A DNA stretch of 64,000 nt from Anniella stebbinsi (GCA_029215795.1 JARDYH010000004.1:36708001-36772000); one strand, 5' to 3'; positions 37,337 through 49,776 are shown, counted from the stretch's first letter. The notes: generated by a model from the sequence alone, not told the origin. Numbers and translations: made by a program.

Positions 37337-37465
37337 ATGCAATCCTATGCATGTTTAGATAGGAAAAAGCCCTTCAACTCCAAGCATACTTCAGCTAGCA
37401 TGGCTGGCTGGGGAATGCTGGGAATTATAGGACTTTTTTCTCCCTACATATGCATAGGATTGTGC
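37337..37465. mobile_element. Palindromic MITE, family C
   Basis: ATGCAATCCTATGCATGTTT and the complement ...ATGCATAGGATTGT bound mirrored 'ggaaaaagccctt.aactcc' and 'ggaattataggacttttttc' blocks. Confidence 0.85.
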
Positions 37466-38141
37466 CTATTAATGATTAAGGGTCTAGAGCAACTCCCCTG
37501 TGAGGAAAGGTGATAACTTTTGGGGCTGTTAAGCTTAGAAAAAAGGGATATAAAGGGCATGATAGGATGTAAAAATTATTCATGGCATGGAGAAAGTGGA
37601 TATGGAGAGGACAACCATGTTTGGAGGGCTGCAGGTTTGATAACCCTGTTTTATGAAATGACCCATCCATCCATCCGCAAGGTCATTTCCAGATGGCCTT
37701 TTGGCTCTAACAAGGACCCCAAGACAATTTATAATGACATTAAAACCAATAACAACCACTAATATCATTTAAACAACAAAACACAATTAGAACGAGAAAT
37801 TTACAACCTATAGGAATGAGGAAATTAAAACCTTTAAACACTAAAAATCATTACAAGCCGGGTGAAACAGAAATATATGTAATGCCTGCCTATAAACCAT
37901 CAGGAATGGGCTCTGTCCAACTCCTTTCAGAAGGGAGTGTCCTTCTGGGCCTGATTCTTTTATTCTCATATCAACCAGCAAAACTATTGTTCATCTGATT
38001 CTTCCTAGATGACTGGTTGTTGTACACGAACCTTTTACATTGATTGGTTTCTTTGGCAAAGAATAACAAAAGGATTAAAGTAAATCCATTCTATATGCAA
38101 AGAACAGACCTTTCCATATGTATACGTATATACTGTATACA
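37466..38141. other. Intronic, LINE-tail-like A-rich stretch
   Basis: Positions 37710-37850 are A-rich with 'aatgacattaaaaccaataac', resembling a minus-strand LINE 3' end. Nothing else is recognised. Confidence 0.3.
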
Positions 38142-38234
38142 TGTTTTGAAATACAACTCCCAGCATGCTGGCTGGGAGGAATGGGAGTTGTTGTCTAATA
38201 CATCTGGATGGTACTAGGTTGTGGAAGGTTGCAG
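38142..38234. mobile_element. Palindromic MITE, family D
   Basis: Compact copy: 'gttttgaaatacaactccca', GCATGCTGGCTGGG core, and 'gggagttgttgtctaatacatctggatggtactaggttg'. Confidence 0.7.
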
Positions 38235-38925
38235 TGAGCAACATCTGAGCATGTATGTCCCAAGATGGAAGGGTCTGGTAGCTCAGTCATGTCATTCACA
38301 CAGGGCACATCAGATATAGAAAACAGAAATTTAATTTGTAATAAATCACGGTTTTAACTATGAAAGTGTTACTATTTCAGTAGATCAAAGTCAGGATTCG
38401 TTAGACATACTGGAATTACAAAGAGGCTAGGTTCAAAGTAAGGGTCAACTAATTATGAGTTTTGGCAGCACCACTAGTCTAAATTGGCCTCGTGTAAGCT
38501 TATGACGTCAAATTCAGAGTCTTGTGAAGGAGGTTGTGAGCCTCCTCTTGAACAGTAGGTGCCACTGTTACATTGGGAACATGCAGCCTGAGAGAGACGC
38601 ACTGCCTCAGCTGCTTAGAACGCCAGTTTATTCTTCATAGCTCACCAGGCCTTTGAAACCTCCACAGTTTGGGTAAGGCAAGAAACTGAAGGCAGCTGCA
38701 GACCCTCCCACCCTTTCCCTTGGTGGTCCTGTCATTTGGTCTCTCCTTCCTTCATTGTGGTGAGCAAGGTGCCAGGTGTGGTGCACAGCAGGTGAGGGTG
38801 GGGTATAGATGACAGGATGGCAGAAGGAATATGCAGGAGCAGTTGCTGCTGCGTTTTCTCTTGCTTCAGCACAATCTCCAAGGCAGTGTTTAGTGTCTGG
38901 GGCAAGAAGCGGCAACCAACCATAC

Positions 38926-39198
38926 TAGGGTGACCGTATGAAAAGGAGGACAGGGCTCCCGTATCTTTAACAGTTGTATAGAAAAGGGAACTTCAGCAGG
39001 TATCATTTGCATGCTTGCAGCACCTGGTGAAATTCCCTCTTCATCACAACAGTTAAAGCTGCAGGAGCAATACTAGAGGATGAAGAAGGGATTTCAACAG
39101 ATGCTGTATGTATACAAATGACACTTGCTGAAATTTCCTTTTCTATGCATCTGTTAAAGATACAGGTGCCCTGTCCTCCTTTCCATAGGGTCACCCTA
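38926..39198. mobile_element. TAGGGTGACCA-group MITE, double unit
   Basis: Ends TAGGGTGACCGTATGAAAAG and the complement of CTTTCCATAGGGTCACCCTA. The interior has the 'gtatctttaacagttg' block and its inverse, plus a central 'tactagaggatgaagaaggg' junction. Confidence 0.85.
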
Positions 39199-42100
39199 CA
39201 TAAACAGAGGTGGAGTGGAGGCAGGGTTCAGAGGGACGCAGCACTGGCACTTTTTGATTACTAGAGACACCAATGGCATCTGCCACCGCCACCACCCTCA
39301 GAATTCCCTGTTTCATCTAAGTTTAGCAAAAATCCTCACAGTACTTGGGGAAAATTAATTTTACCAGCAACAATATACTGTTCCCTGTTGCAATTACGAT
39401 TGTCAGAGAAATCCACATTGAATCAAATGAGTTTGGATTTCTATGAATCCAGCCCATGGATTTTGCAGTGGACCGGCTTTTCCTGAGTCACAAATAGATT
39501 CTATGGATTGACAGATCAGGTTGCTTTTTTTTTAAAAAAAAAAACTTTATGGAATTTTATGCAAATTGATTTGTAGAACAATATGTGAAATAAAAAAAAC
39601 TGGCTGAAAATGTAGATTCACCCATACGCTAAAACATGAAAATGCCGATTTGGGGGAGGGACTTGTGAATTTTGGTGGGATTTGCACATTTTAAGGGGGA
39701 TTTGCAAATTTGCACAAGTGCACATTTGTGCAAATTCAGGTAATTGAAAAAAAATCTCTGATTCTGTCACTGAATGGACAACAGAACCAATGGCACCTGA
39801 CAATCTGTGCAACAGAGATGGAATGGATGTTTACAAAATCTGTATATCCCCAGATGCAATGAAAAAGATTTTGTGGTGGCGTTGTTTTGAATGGGTAATT
39901 AAGAACCATTAGCTTTCCAAAAGACCTGCTCCTAGTGGAGATGAAAACTGCTAGGTCTGATTGGTTGATATGGATCAACACTGCTGCGTGAATTTTTGTA
40001 CTCTGCTTTCGGATGTAGTTATGGGGACTGTCGTGCTAAATTTTTGAACCAGCAGTTCAAAAATTACTATTACACACGGACCAAAACGTCCCACCCAAAA
40101 GAGGCAACTGGCTTAAAAACATGCCTACAACTAGAGCGTTTACAATATATCCAACGAAATTAAAAATATTAAAGAATCAGATTGGATTGTAATCTTCATG
40201 TCCATATCAATTAAAATGGTGAAGAATATGTTAACTGGTTGCTATTTACCTCCAAAAACATATGGTCAGATAGAATACAATAGATCTATTTTCTCCAATG
40301 TAGCAGGGCACTAGCTGTATCTAATCCACATGTGTTGATAAGGGACTTGTACTTGACGTGCTATCTAAACAAAACCACCCAACCCTGATTTCCCCAAACA
40401 AGCAATAAGTGGCACGAAAAAAACCCACTATGGATAAAATGGATCTCTTCTACCGCCTATAGACATCACTCCTAACCATGAGTATCTATTTAGAGGCAAA
40501 AATACATATTAATCAATTAATGGGTGTAATCAACTGATGAATGGGTTGTTGATTAAAAATAGAGCTCTGATTAAGTAGAACTTGCTGCCTGGGCTCTCTC
40601 AGTGCTTCAGCTGGGAGCCATCCAGCTCTGCTACTTACTGCTTCCTTTTCTCTCATCTGTTTCACCACATGTCTGCTGCTGGAGGAATCTTCCAGGACAC
40701 AGTGAGCCAAACCAGATGTTACTTTAAATTTGTGTCTAGCAGCTGCATCTTTTTAATGTTTATTCTAGAGTAAACATAGGTCAGGACTCTAACGTGGAGA
40801 GTAAGAGAGCTTTAAAGATCTGGATTGGGGGACCTGTGCCTATTCCTGAATAAAAATGAAGAAAAGATACAGCTGCTAGGCATATGTTTAAAGTAATGTC
40901 TGTTTTGGCCCTGTGAGTGGTTTTGATTGGTACTGCAGAGTAAATAGATGAGCCATGCAGCTGCTCCAAAGAGCTTGGTACATACTACATTTCTATGTTC
41001 AGAGGCAGTAGATTACTGAATACCGGAAGCACGAAGATGCTGTCATTGTTTAAGAGCTTCTGGGAGACAGCATCTAGTCTCTTGCTGAAAACGGGTCACT
41101 GAACTAGATGGATTTTTGGCTGGGTCCATCATGGTAGTCCTAATGTTGTTGTTTTGCTAGATTTGGTGGCTAAGGATGAGTCTGTCAGTACAGATGAGGT
41201 GGGCAGCCGGTAAGGAAGGGATCTAAATGCTGTTGTCTGAATGAAGCCAGGATTTGGCAGGAAGGCATGAGTGGAGATGAAAGGGCTGGAAAACAGGTAA
41301 AAGCCCGAGCAAGCTCAATGGATTTTGTCACAGTAAGAAGTGGATGAATCTGTCAGCATTGGTTTCTCATTTTTTACAATTTTATGTTTGGTTTATCTCA
41401 AAGTTTGATAATTTATCAAGTTTTAGCATGGGTTCTTCCTGAATGCTGAGAACTTTCTTTTTAAAGATTTGCATTTTTGTGCTCATTCTGCTAACGTTTC
41501 TTCCGTTATTCTTGCATGAATCTTTGCCTAATATACACATTTTTTGCATGGCATTTCCTAATATAATGCTATTTGAACATTATTCCTCCCCCCCACGATA
41601 AACACATCTTTGTATGCATTTTTGGATTGGAGAACTCTATTGCAAAATTCAGAAAAGTGTGAATTTCAAAGGATAGCCATTTTGGCAGAGTGAAAAATTG
41701 GGTAAGTTCGCTTTAACATTAAAATGGAAACTGAACAATTTTTGTCTTCGTTCCTAGTTAGCAACCACATGAGCAAAGCCTGGAGCTGATCCGGTGGGAG
41801 TATGTATAGCCAGCCAGTTGGAACTGTAGAGAGCAGGGACAACGTTGTGAAGAGTTATAATACCCCATTTAGGCATTGCTCAACTGGGAATAGATACTTG
41901 TTTAGCCAAGATCACCGGTGTGAGGTCTGCCAGACTTGACAAAGCCAGAAAAAATGTAAGTGAGGGAAGAATATATCAATAGACCAATGTCAATTGCATA
42001 TTATTATTGAATAATTGCTTTTAAAGCATCTGTTAGAATATGTTTTCCTGATGAAGGTTCCAGTTCAAGAAGAATGCTACCAAGACCTAAGTAGTGGAGC

Positions 42101-44122
42101 TCTCTATTACTCTGCTGTACTTTCTTGTTAACTAACCTCTGGTATTGCTGGAGGGCAGAAGGAAAGAGCCTGCCCATCCCTGAACAATTTGGGTGCAACT
42201 ATAAGTTCTGGCAAGATATATCACTTGGAGCCAGAAGCAGATAAATGATTTCCTTCATAGTGCAAATGTCTTGAGACTGTGGATCGATAGGAACTCCCCT
42301 TTATTGATCAGGGTACACATACAAGGGGGGAAGGGGGGAAGTCAGAAGAGCTTGATGTATGATGTATTATTTATTTTTAAAATATCGATATACCACCCTT
42401 CACCAAAATTGATTCCAGGGAAATATGATGTACTGTGACCTTCGCCAAGGTTCATGCTTATAAATATGAAGTTGCAATATACCATTGTGACACATGGGGA
42501 ACAGTATCCAGTGGAAAGATTATGGAAGATGTGCCTTCTTCCATATATGCCTTCTTACTCTTTTAAGCTGAAGCACTGAGCATCTTCTGTAGGTGCTCTG
42601 TTAGAGTAATAAGACCAAGGGAGAAGAAGATGGGTAAGAACTTAATAGTTGTGCCAACATTGTTGAAGGAAATGGAATACAAGTTAAACTTGCACATTGC
42701 ATTCAACCCATTTATGATGTTTAGCTTCAGAAGCATTGCTGCAGGTATGAGCTTGATGTTGCCCACAATCATGACAAACCTTGGGCCAACTGTAGGCAAG
42801 ACCAGGATGAACAGATATATGCCTAAAAATGTGTCATGATTCCAAGCCCTCCTGCTGAAATGTGAAACAATAAAGAGATCTGCAATGCAATCCAAAAAGC
42901 TTTATTCAGTAAAAAGACATCTCTTCACACCTGAAGGGACTGAGAATGCTAGAAGCTATCCTCTAAGCTTAATTAGCCTAACAAAGCATGGCATTTGCCT
43001 ATCGACTAAATGGACAGTTTCCATTTTACTGAGCTTTTACTGAGTCCTTCCTTCAGGGAGGGTCTTCAAGTTGAAACCTCTGGTGAGTGGCTAATCTAGT
43101 GTACCGCCTCCCACCTCCTCTCAACTCTGCCCACCCACCCTGTGGTGGACTCTGGAAATCTGTCAACTCTGATGTTCCCTCCCCCTCCAACAAAGACATG
43201 AATTCTCAGGGGCATGGAGGATGATCTGTGAGCCTGGGCTTCCTGTCCAATAAGCTCCTGGGAAGATACCTCCTTGACTCCTGGAGAGTCTTAGAAAATT
43301 TCATCCCCCTGCTTCCTGTCTTAGCTGGTGTACTGCTCCTTCTTCTTCAGCCTCCAAGTCTTATTCAGGCTCCAAAACCCAGTCCCTCATGTTAGGGCGA
43401 ATGAGGCTGATCCTGACAAAATATAATATGAATGTGAATAATTCAAATACGTCCATCATATAAATTCAAGAATCGGGGAGCTAGAATTGGCTGCTGTTTC
43501 CTTTGATGTACACAGTTAAGTGCTAAATTCGCTGATGCATAAGTGTGAAATGGCACTGAAAGGCCCCTTTCTATATCCAAATCTGATAATAAACATTTAA
43601 CGTTATCAGTCAATCTCTTGTTTTCTAGACTTTCTGCTGAAAACTTCACCACCAGACCTCTTACCAAGAAGGCACTACATTCTTACTTGCTATCTTTGAA
43701 TTTAGGTAAGGTGTGATCAATATATTTCAGCTGTGAAAAGATTAGTGATGTCAGAGAAGTTTGTCCAGCTCAGGTCTGGAAATGAGCTTTGAGGGCTTTA
43801 TGGATGTATTTCCTATCCTGATACAAAATACATGGAAATAAAGGTATTTATCAAGACCTTAAGACAGCTTGACTTTGAAGCCTCCAATCCAGTACAGCCA
43901 AGCAACTACCCAAAGGAGAGGTGAGCATTGGAAACATCTGATTTCTTTTTCCAGCTTGGAAGAGATGACTCCAGGAAAATTGGAGCTGGGAAAGGGAAGA
44001 CAAAAGCCTGCCATTGCAGAAGGGATGCTCTTACCCAGAGGGTCCTCTGCAGGCATGGACTGTTGCCCTCTGTCCTGCTTTGGAGAAGACCATTAGTAAA
44101 GCAGCAGAGATGTCCCCCCATT
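39199..44122. other. Long low-information stretch
   Basis: No gene is seen. Positions 39410-39790 and 41340-41760 have family I-like character ('atttgcaca', 'ttttgtgctcattctgc', 'gcatttttggattgg'). Positions 40976-41150 contain a LINE-3'-like 'actagatggatttttggctgggtccatcatgg' scrap. Positions 42366-42420 contain a short minus-strand LINE tail. The rest is unremarkable. Confidence 0.35.
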
Positions 44123-44282
44123 TCATAGAATCATAGAATCATAGATTCATAGAATCATGGAAGGGGCCTATAAGGTCATCGAGTCCAACCCCATGCTCAA
44201 TGCATGAATCTACCTTAAAGCATACTTGACAGATGGTTGTCCAGCTGCCTCTTGAATGTCTTTAATGTGGGAGAGCCCAGCC
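44123..44282 (-). mobile_element. CR1 3' end, short copy
   Basis: Begins with four CATAGAATCATAGAATC-type repeats, the complement of the CR1 3' ATTCTATG microsatellite, followed by CR1 3' UTR matching 44700-44860. Confidence 0.9.
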
Positions 44283-44699
44283 TCAGCTCATCTTGCCCAC
44301 TACCATCCCTGCCTCACCACTCCATCTATCCTACCTGGTATTTGGCTCTCCAGACTGTTCACGACCAGGTCCCCTGTCACTGGTCCATGTTCTCATTGCC
44401 CTGCATCAGAGGCAGCCTGAGGCAAGATAGGGACCAGGCATAACACCACGCTTCACCTAGTCTGATGTTCTCACCACTATACAATGGTTCTCGGTTGCAA
44501 AGATGCCTTTTTCCCCCTCTACACATGATTATTCTATAAATTTCCTTGTACCCTGCTTTCACCCTCTTTCATATAGTAGAGTCCTCTCTGTTGCCAAAGT
44601 GTAAGCAACAGATAATCAGAGTGCTAGAGGCTCAGAAGTTTCTCCAAGTTGGGGGGGGGGTGAGGGGGGAATGAATTTGGAAAGCATTTTCTGCCTTTA

Positions 44700-45486
44700 A
44701 TAGAATCATAGAATCATAGAATAGTAGAGTCGGAAGGGGCCTATAAGGCCATCGAGTCCAAACCCCCTGCTCAATGCAGGAATCTACCTTAAAGCATCCC
44801 TGACAGATGGTTGTCCAGCTGCCTCTTGCAAATTCCTCTAATGTGTGAGAACCCACCACCTCCCAAGGTAATTGGTTCAATTGTCGTATTGCTCTAACAG
44901 TCAGGAAGTTTTTCCTGATGTCCAGCCGGAATCTGGCTTCCTGTAACTTGAGCCCATTATTCTGGGTCCTGCATTCTGGGATGGTCGAGAAGAGATCCTG
45001 GCCCTCCTCCTCTGTGTGACAACCTTTCAAGTATTTGAAGAGTGCTATCATGTCTCCCCCTCAATCTTCTCTTCTCCAGGCTAAACATGCCCAGTTCTTT
45101 CAATTTCTCCTCATAGGACTTTGTTTCCAGACCCCTAATCATCCTTGCTGCCCTCCTCTGAACAAGCTCCAGATTGTCTGCATCCTTCTTGAAATGTGTT
45201 GCCCAGAATTGGACGCAATACTCAAGATGGAGCCTAACCAGTGCCGAATAGAGGGGAACCAGTACCTTGTGTGACTTGGAAGCTATACTTCTATTAACGC
45301 AGCCCAAAATAGCATTTGCTTTTTTTTGCAGCCACATCACACTTGGCTCATATACAGCTTGTGATTTACAACAATTCTTGCTTGTAGTATTGCTGAGCCA
45401 AGTATCCCCCATCTTGTAACTGTGCATTTGGTTTCTTTTTCCTAGGTGTAGAACTTGGCATTTATCCCTATTAAATTTCATTCTGT
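44700..45486 (-). mobile_element. CR1 LINE, 5'-truncated, frameshifted
   Basis: 3' end at left with ATAGAATCATAGAATC repeats. On the minus strand the ORF2 C-terminus reads KFNRDKCQVLHLGKRNQMH..., VLVPLYSALVRLHLEYCVQFWATHF, LELVQRRAARMIRGLETKSYEEKLKELGMFSLEKRRLRG. After a frameshift near 45050 it continues IALFKYLKGCHTEEEGQDLFSTIPECRT and EARFRLDIRKNFLTVRAIRQLNQLP. This is the thumb and C-terminal part of CR1 reverse transcriptase; the catalytic YADD part is missing. An indel also disrupts the region near 45380. A non-functional fossil. Confidence 0.92.
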
Positions 45487-45753
45487 TGCATTATCACAGG
45501 AATTTCTGCAGATGTTTTTATAACTCTTTGAAGAAGGCCCTAAAATAAAAATAGCAGACATTTGGCAGACGTTTCTCTTTCTCACATGTGTCTCCCACTT
45601 TTGCAATCCCCCCCACTTTCTGGTAAAAAAAAAATCAGTAAGACATTTCTCAGGACATTTCCACCTCTTTGGGTTCTTCATGCCCAAATTATAGCCAGAA
45701 TTTAGCACTGGGGACTGACATCCCTCCAGCGGTGTAGGACCACCAAGCAGTAG

Positions 45754-45825
45754 ACCTGTAGCTCAGTGGTTGAACACATGCTTTACATGCAGAATGCCCC
45801 AGGTTTAATCCCTGGCATCTCCAGG
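45754..45825 (+). promoter_or_regulatory. tRNA-Ala(UGC)-like SINE head with Pol III A and B boxes
   Basis: A box TAGCTCAGTGGTTGA and B box GGTTTAATCCC at the expected spacing, and an anticodon-arm sequence GCTTTACATGC resembling tRNA-Ala(UGC). The acceptor stem 5' side is lost and several stem bases are mismatched, so it is a SINE head rather than a working tRNA gene. Confidence 0.8.
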
Positions 45826-45826
45826 T

Positions 45827-46175
45827 AGAGATGTATGGATTTGGTTAAATATATTCCGTCTGTGTTTTGCAGGATGTTTGGCATCTTTCATTCTGTTGTC
45901 TGCTCATTGATGGAATTGGATGTTTTTTACAAGAATTTTGTTCAACTTGTGCTAATTTGCATTAGCGCTAATGCGCATTAATGCATTTGTGCAAGTGTAT
46001 AGTACCACTACTGTGCACAAAGGAGCATTAGCACAAATCTCCACCCAAGTGGAAAACCACAGGACTGTGAAATCTGCGTGCTTGGAAAAAGCTGGTTCGC
46101 CAAGGAATCCACAGGTTGGATTCATTGAAATCCAAACTCGTTTGAATCCATTGCAGATTTCGCCGACATCCCTCT
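45827..46175. mobile_element. hAT-like element, family I, nested in SINE
   Basis: 349 bp with inverted ends AGAGATGTATGG and (complement) AGAGGGATGTCG. It is flanked by the SINE-derived 8-bp duplication CTCCAGGT / CTCCAGAT (45819-45826, 46176-46183). The interior has 'aatttgcattagcgctaatgcgcattaatgc' and paired 'gaatcc' words. Related to 39410-39790. Confidence 0.8.
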
Positions 46176-46406
46176 CTCCAGATAGGGCTGAGAAAGACCC
46201 CCTCTCTGAAACCTTGGAGAGATGATGCCAGCCCAATGTAGAAGATAATGAGCTAGATGGACCAATGGTCCAACTCGGGATAAGGCAGCTTCCTATGTCC
46301 TTTCCAAGCCAATTTAGAAGACCTGTGATGAGATTTATGGCCTCACTTTTCACACTACTCAAAGGCTGATATTTCAGAGGAGATTCTGAATAGCAGGATT
46401 GAGCTT

Positions 46407-46667
46407 GCCAAGAATGTGTACCGAAGTAGCCTCAAGCCGCCTGCTGTGTGGTGAAATCAGACACCCACGTAGAAGTTGCACTGCATAGGGTCTGCCAACA
46501 CTGTGAACCGGAGTAGTTTTTCTTGAGACACCTGCGGTGCGTGTGAAATCAGCCACACAAGTAAAAGCTGCACTGGGTTTGCCAAGAATGTGAGCTGGAG
46601 GAGTCTGGAACCACCTGCTATGTGTGTGAGATTTGCCACGCACATCAAAGTTGAATTGCATTGCACT
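46407..46667. repeat. 87-bp minisatellite, three units
   Basis: Units begin GCCAAGAATGTGTACC (46407), GCCAACACTGTGAACC (46494) and GCCAAGAATGTGAGCT (46581). The 87-bp period keeps a minus-strand frame open (repeating HILGK/HSVGR peptides). No start, splice or homology support is seen for coding. Confidence 0.85.
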
Positions 46668-47411
46668 GCACCGCACCTGGAATAGGCACCAAATCAGGTA
46701 TGTGTTAACAACCATTTGTCTAGACATTTCAGGGTAAAGGGCCTTCAAAAATGTTTAAATTCTCATTAGTTCACATTTTATGCTGGTTTGTTTCAACTCC
46801 CCATCTGCTCCATTAATGCCTTCTTATCCTTTCTGCTCTGGGCTGTTCTCAAAGATACAGGCATGTGGATTCCCATCTTTATCATTAAGCCCGAGAAAAG
46901 CAGATAGGGGGAAAAACCTATAAATATCTCAATATCTTTTAAAACTACTTCACAATTGATGCTATGCCTCTAAAAAACATAAATGCCAGTATCTCAAACC
47001 CCAGCTTAGGAAAGGTTCATTCTGCTATTAGTCTAAATGCTTCCCAAATTCTAATGGACCCTGAACAATGATATTTACAAAAGCTCAAATCCCTGACCAG
47101 CTGGCTTTACTGTAAACAATATTATCATCATCACTGCCAGTATGCTGAGCTCAGATTTGGAAGCATGTGGGTAAACTGGCTGCAATCTCATTGAAAGCAA
47201 TGCCTAGCAAACGGTCGTGTAGGGCAATGAAGAACTGGAATTTGGTGGTAGATTTGGATGACAGCCACTGGCCCAGGTGGTTTTTAGAAAAGGATTAAGA
47301 AAATCTAGGAAAGACGTGTCTATGAATGGATATTAACCATGATAAGCCAAAGAGAGATGATAATACATCTGATTGATGGATTGCTGGAAACAACACTGGA
47401 CTGTAAAATCT
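46668..47411. other. Nothing recognised
   Basis: Low-copy sequence, no gene or clear repeat. Confidence 0.35.
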
Positions 47412-48075
47412 GAGAGTTGGAGGCATCTAGACCAACTCCCTTCTAGATGCAGGAACTCCAGAGCTAGATCATCTCTGCCAGGTAGCTGCCCAGCCTCTGT
47501 CTGAACATCTCCAGCAAAAAAGAACTCACTATTTCTCTAGGTAATTGGTTCCATGGTCAAACTGTTTTTACCATCAAGACAGTTTTCCTAAAGTTCAACC
47601 AAAATGTATGTTCCTAAAACTTAGAGCTTTTCTACACAAGGCTGTTAATCCGCTGTTGATCTGCTGTATCTATTTTCAGATTCATCACAGAATTGAGATT
47701 CGAGAACTATACACAGAACATTCCCTTTCCTGTTTTTCTGCTAAAGAATCTCTAGGTGGCACTGTGGTATAGCAGAATAGTGCACATACGTGACAAAAGT
47801 GGTTGCTTTTGCTCTCACAATTAAATGCCGCAGTTTCAGTACTCTAAAAAACAGACTCAAAACTGGAGGGTGATGACATCCTCTAAAGAACCCATAAACA
47901 ACCATGAGTAGGGAATGATGAGCACATGATAAATGCTTCTTCTAGAAAAGACCTTAAGTTCATCAGATCTAGTCCTACCCTCTGGGGCAAAGAGAACAAG
48001 TATTTGTCCTCTCCTGTGTGACAGTCCTTTAGGTATCTGAAGAGTACTATGGAACAGTCTGGACTCAATTTACCA
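47412..48075 (-). mobile_element. CR1 fossil split by repeat A
   Basis: Left part 47412-47628 is CR1 3' UTR and ORF2 end on the minus strand ('ggtaattggttccatggtcaaactg'). Right part 47954-48075 continues it (CSIVLFRYLKDCHTGED, compare IALFKYLKGCHTEEE in the copy at 45 kb). The order is as in 44700-45060. Old and diverged. Confidence 0.8.
47629..47953 (+). mobile_element. Repeat A, inserted in CR1
   Basis: AGAGCTTTTCTACACAAGGC at left and TCTAGAAAAGACC at right form the inverted ends. The interior matches 14404-14650 ('acagaattgagatt', 'ctaggtggcactgtggtatagcagaatagtgca'). No coding capacity. Confidence 0.7.
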
Positions 48076-49423
48076 TTGGTCTAGCCCAATGTCCACTTCA
48101 AGCCCACTGTCACTATAGTAGGCTGATCTCAGGATGCTCAGACTCCCCCATCATCTAAGTCAACTGCTTTCCACCAGGCCAAATAGCTTTTCTTTTTTAA
48201 AATAGAATTTATATAAAAAAGTATATTCTTTTTGTGCATTCATCCAGGAAAAATGCTTGCCTATTTTTAGTTCCAGAGCAATGAAAATTCCGTAAACTTG
48301 CAATATCATGCGCCAGAACCTCTGTTGATGCAGTACAAAATCCATGATGCAATAGAAAATGGGCAGTAATATTTATATGCAAAAGCATCTGGGGACTGTA
48401 ATATGAAACAAGAAATTGCTAATGCAGGAAGTGTGCCACAAAAAGAATCAACCGGTTGTTTTTTTAAGTAGCTTGCATAGATTAGTCTATCAGTCATTAA
48501 GGAAAAAGTCCTCCCCTTTTGGAATGTTTTGCAGAGTTTTTGTGAAAAATCGCCTGTAATAATTTCACACTACTTAGTGCCCCCTTTACTGTGACAAGTT
48601 AAAAAGAAACACATTAAGCCACCGTGTATTAATATTTCATGTTCTACATAATTGCATTGTAGCAATGAGAGTATTACACACTATATGCAGATTTACACCA
48701 GCATCGTATCAGCCACACTGGCTTATTGTCCCTTTCATTGGGGAAACAATGTTCTTTGTAACATCTTGGAACTGTGCAGCATGCTACTAGATCCCCTTTC
48801 TTTGTAGTAAGCTGCATGAAACGAAGTGGAATCCTTCTGTTGGAAAGAGAACTTGGTACACATGCTCCCCCCGCCCATCATCATGGGGGTAAATGTCTAA
48901 TCAGGATCACTTTAGGATGTGAAGTGATCCTGACACATGGTAGTGACTTGGCTGGTGTAGCAGGTATGTGTGTATATATGTACGTGAGACATAGGCCCTA
49001 TTCGTATGTACTGCTACTGTGTTGTTGCTTCTATATGGTTTGGTCTCCATGCGGCAGCAGTAATATCTACAACCAGGAACAAGTTGGAATGAATCACATG
49101 GAAAGTTCCTCCCTAGGCCAGCCACACATGAAGGCAAGAGATAGTGGTACTAGCGTGGGAACTTACTAAGTGATCCACCTTCCTGTGTGATTGTCTGCTG
49201 TAGATGTTACCACTATGCTGTGGAAACTGGACTTTCATACACCATAGCAGGATGTATAAAATTGTCAGGAAATGTTAACCACTGTCCTATGTGGTCAGTA
49301 GTATCATTACCACTTGTCAGTGAAGAATCTTCTGCACTGATTTCATCCAGACTGGCCATTGATTCCTCCTGGAAGGGAAAGAACTTGAGAGAGCTTCCTG
49401 TCTCAGTGGAACTTTGCTTGAAC
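48076..49423. other. Nothing certain recognised
   Basis: Low-copy sequence without a supported exon. A short open frame at 48774-49169 has no protein-like features. Confidence 0.35.
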
Positions 49424-49447
49424 AATAACAACAACAACAACAACAAT
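49424..49447. repeat. (AAC)n microsatellite
   Basis: About seven to eight ACA units. Confidence 0.9.
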
Positions 49448-49661
49448 GTCTGCCTGACATTATCTATCACTATTGTTGATGTGTCTTGTTCTCCGATCCT
49501 GCCTTCTGGTTTGTCCTCTGCTCCTGACAATTCTTCAGTCCTCCCTTCTGGTCTCCAGCTCCTCACTTGCTGCAGACTGTTGCTCACAGCACAGCCCTGA
49601 GAGAAACAGGCCACAGAGGCTTCGGGGGCAGCCTGGTGGCTAGCCAGATGAGACTTGGAGG

Positions 49662-49776
49662 CAGTGGAGGCTGGTGGCTCTGGTGTCAGTGGGGTGGTGA
49701 ATCTGCTCCGGGTTTCAGTCAGAACTCTAAAGGGCTATCCAAGGTGCTTTCCACACCAGAGCCACCAGCCCCACTG
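49662..49776. mobile_element. hAT-like MITE, family B, shortest copy
   Basis: 115 bp with CAGTGGAGGCTGGTGGCTC and its near complement at the right. Perfect 8-bp duplication CTTGGAGG (49654-49661 and 49777-49784). The best-preserved family B insertion in the window. Confidence 0.9.

Larger units (their letters stand above)
45754..46303 (+). mobile_element. tRNA-Ala-derived SINE, split by a transposon
   Basis: The head (45754-45825) is tRNA-like; the tail resumes at 46176 ('ctccagatagggctgagaaagacc ... gagctagatggaccaatggtccaactcgggataaggcagcttcctatg'). Element I (45827-46175) separates the parts and duplicated 8 bp of the SINE. The tail shares its 'ctagatggacc' motif with LINE 3' ends at 10450 and 22960, suggesting a LINE partner (inference). 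Confidence 0.85.

Noticed and set aside
45754..45825. Functional tRNA-Ala gene
   Set aside because: The 5' acceptor strand is missing, stems are mismatched, no T-run terminator follows, and SINE tail sequence continues.
48774..49169. 131-codon plus-strand frame
   Set aside because: Composition is not protein-like, there are no motifs, and it lies in intronic-type sequence.
49187..49614. Overlapping 137- and 133-codon frames on opposite strands
   Set aside because: No recognisable domain, an AAC microsatellite in the middle and no splice or promoter support.
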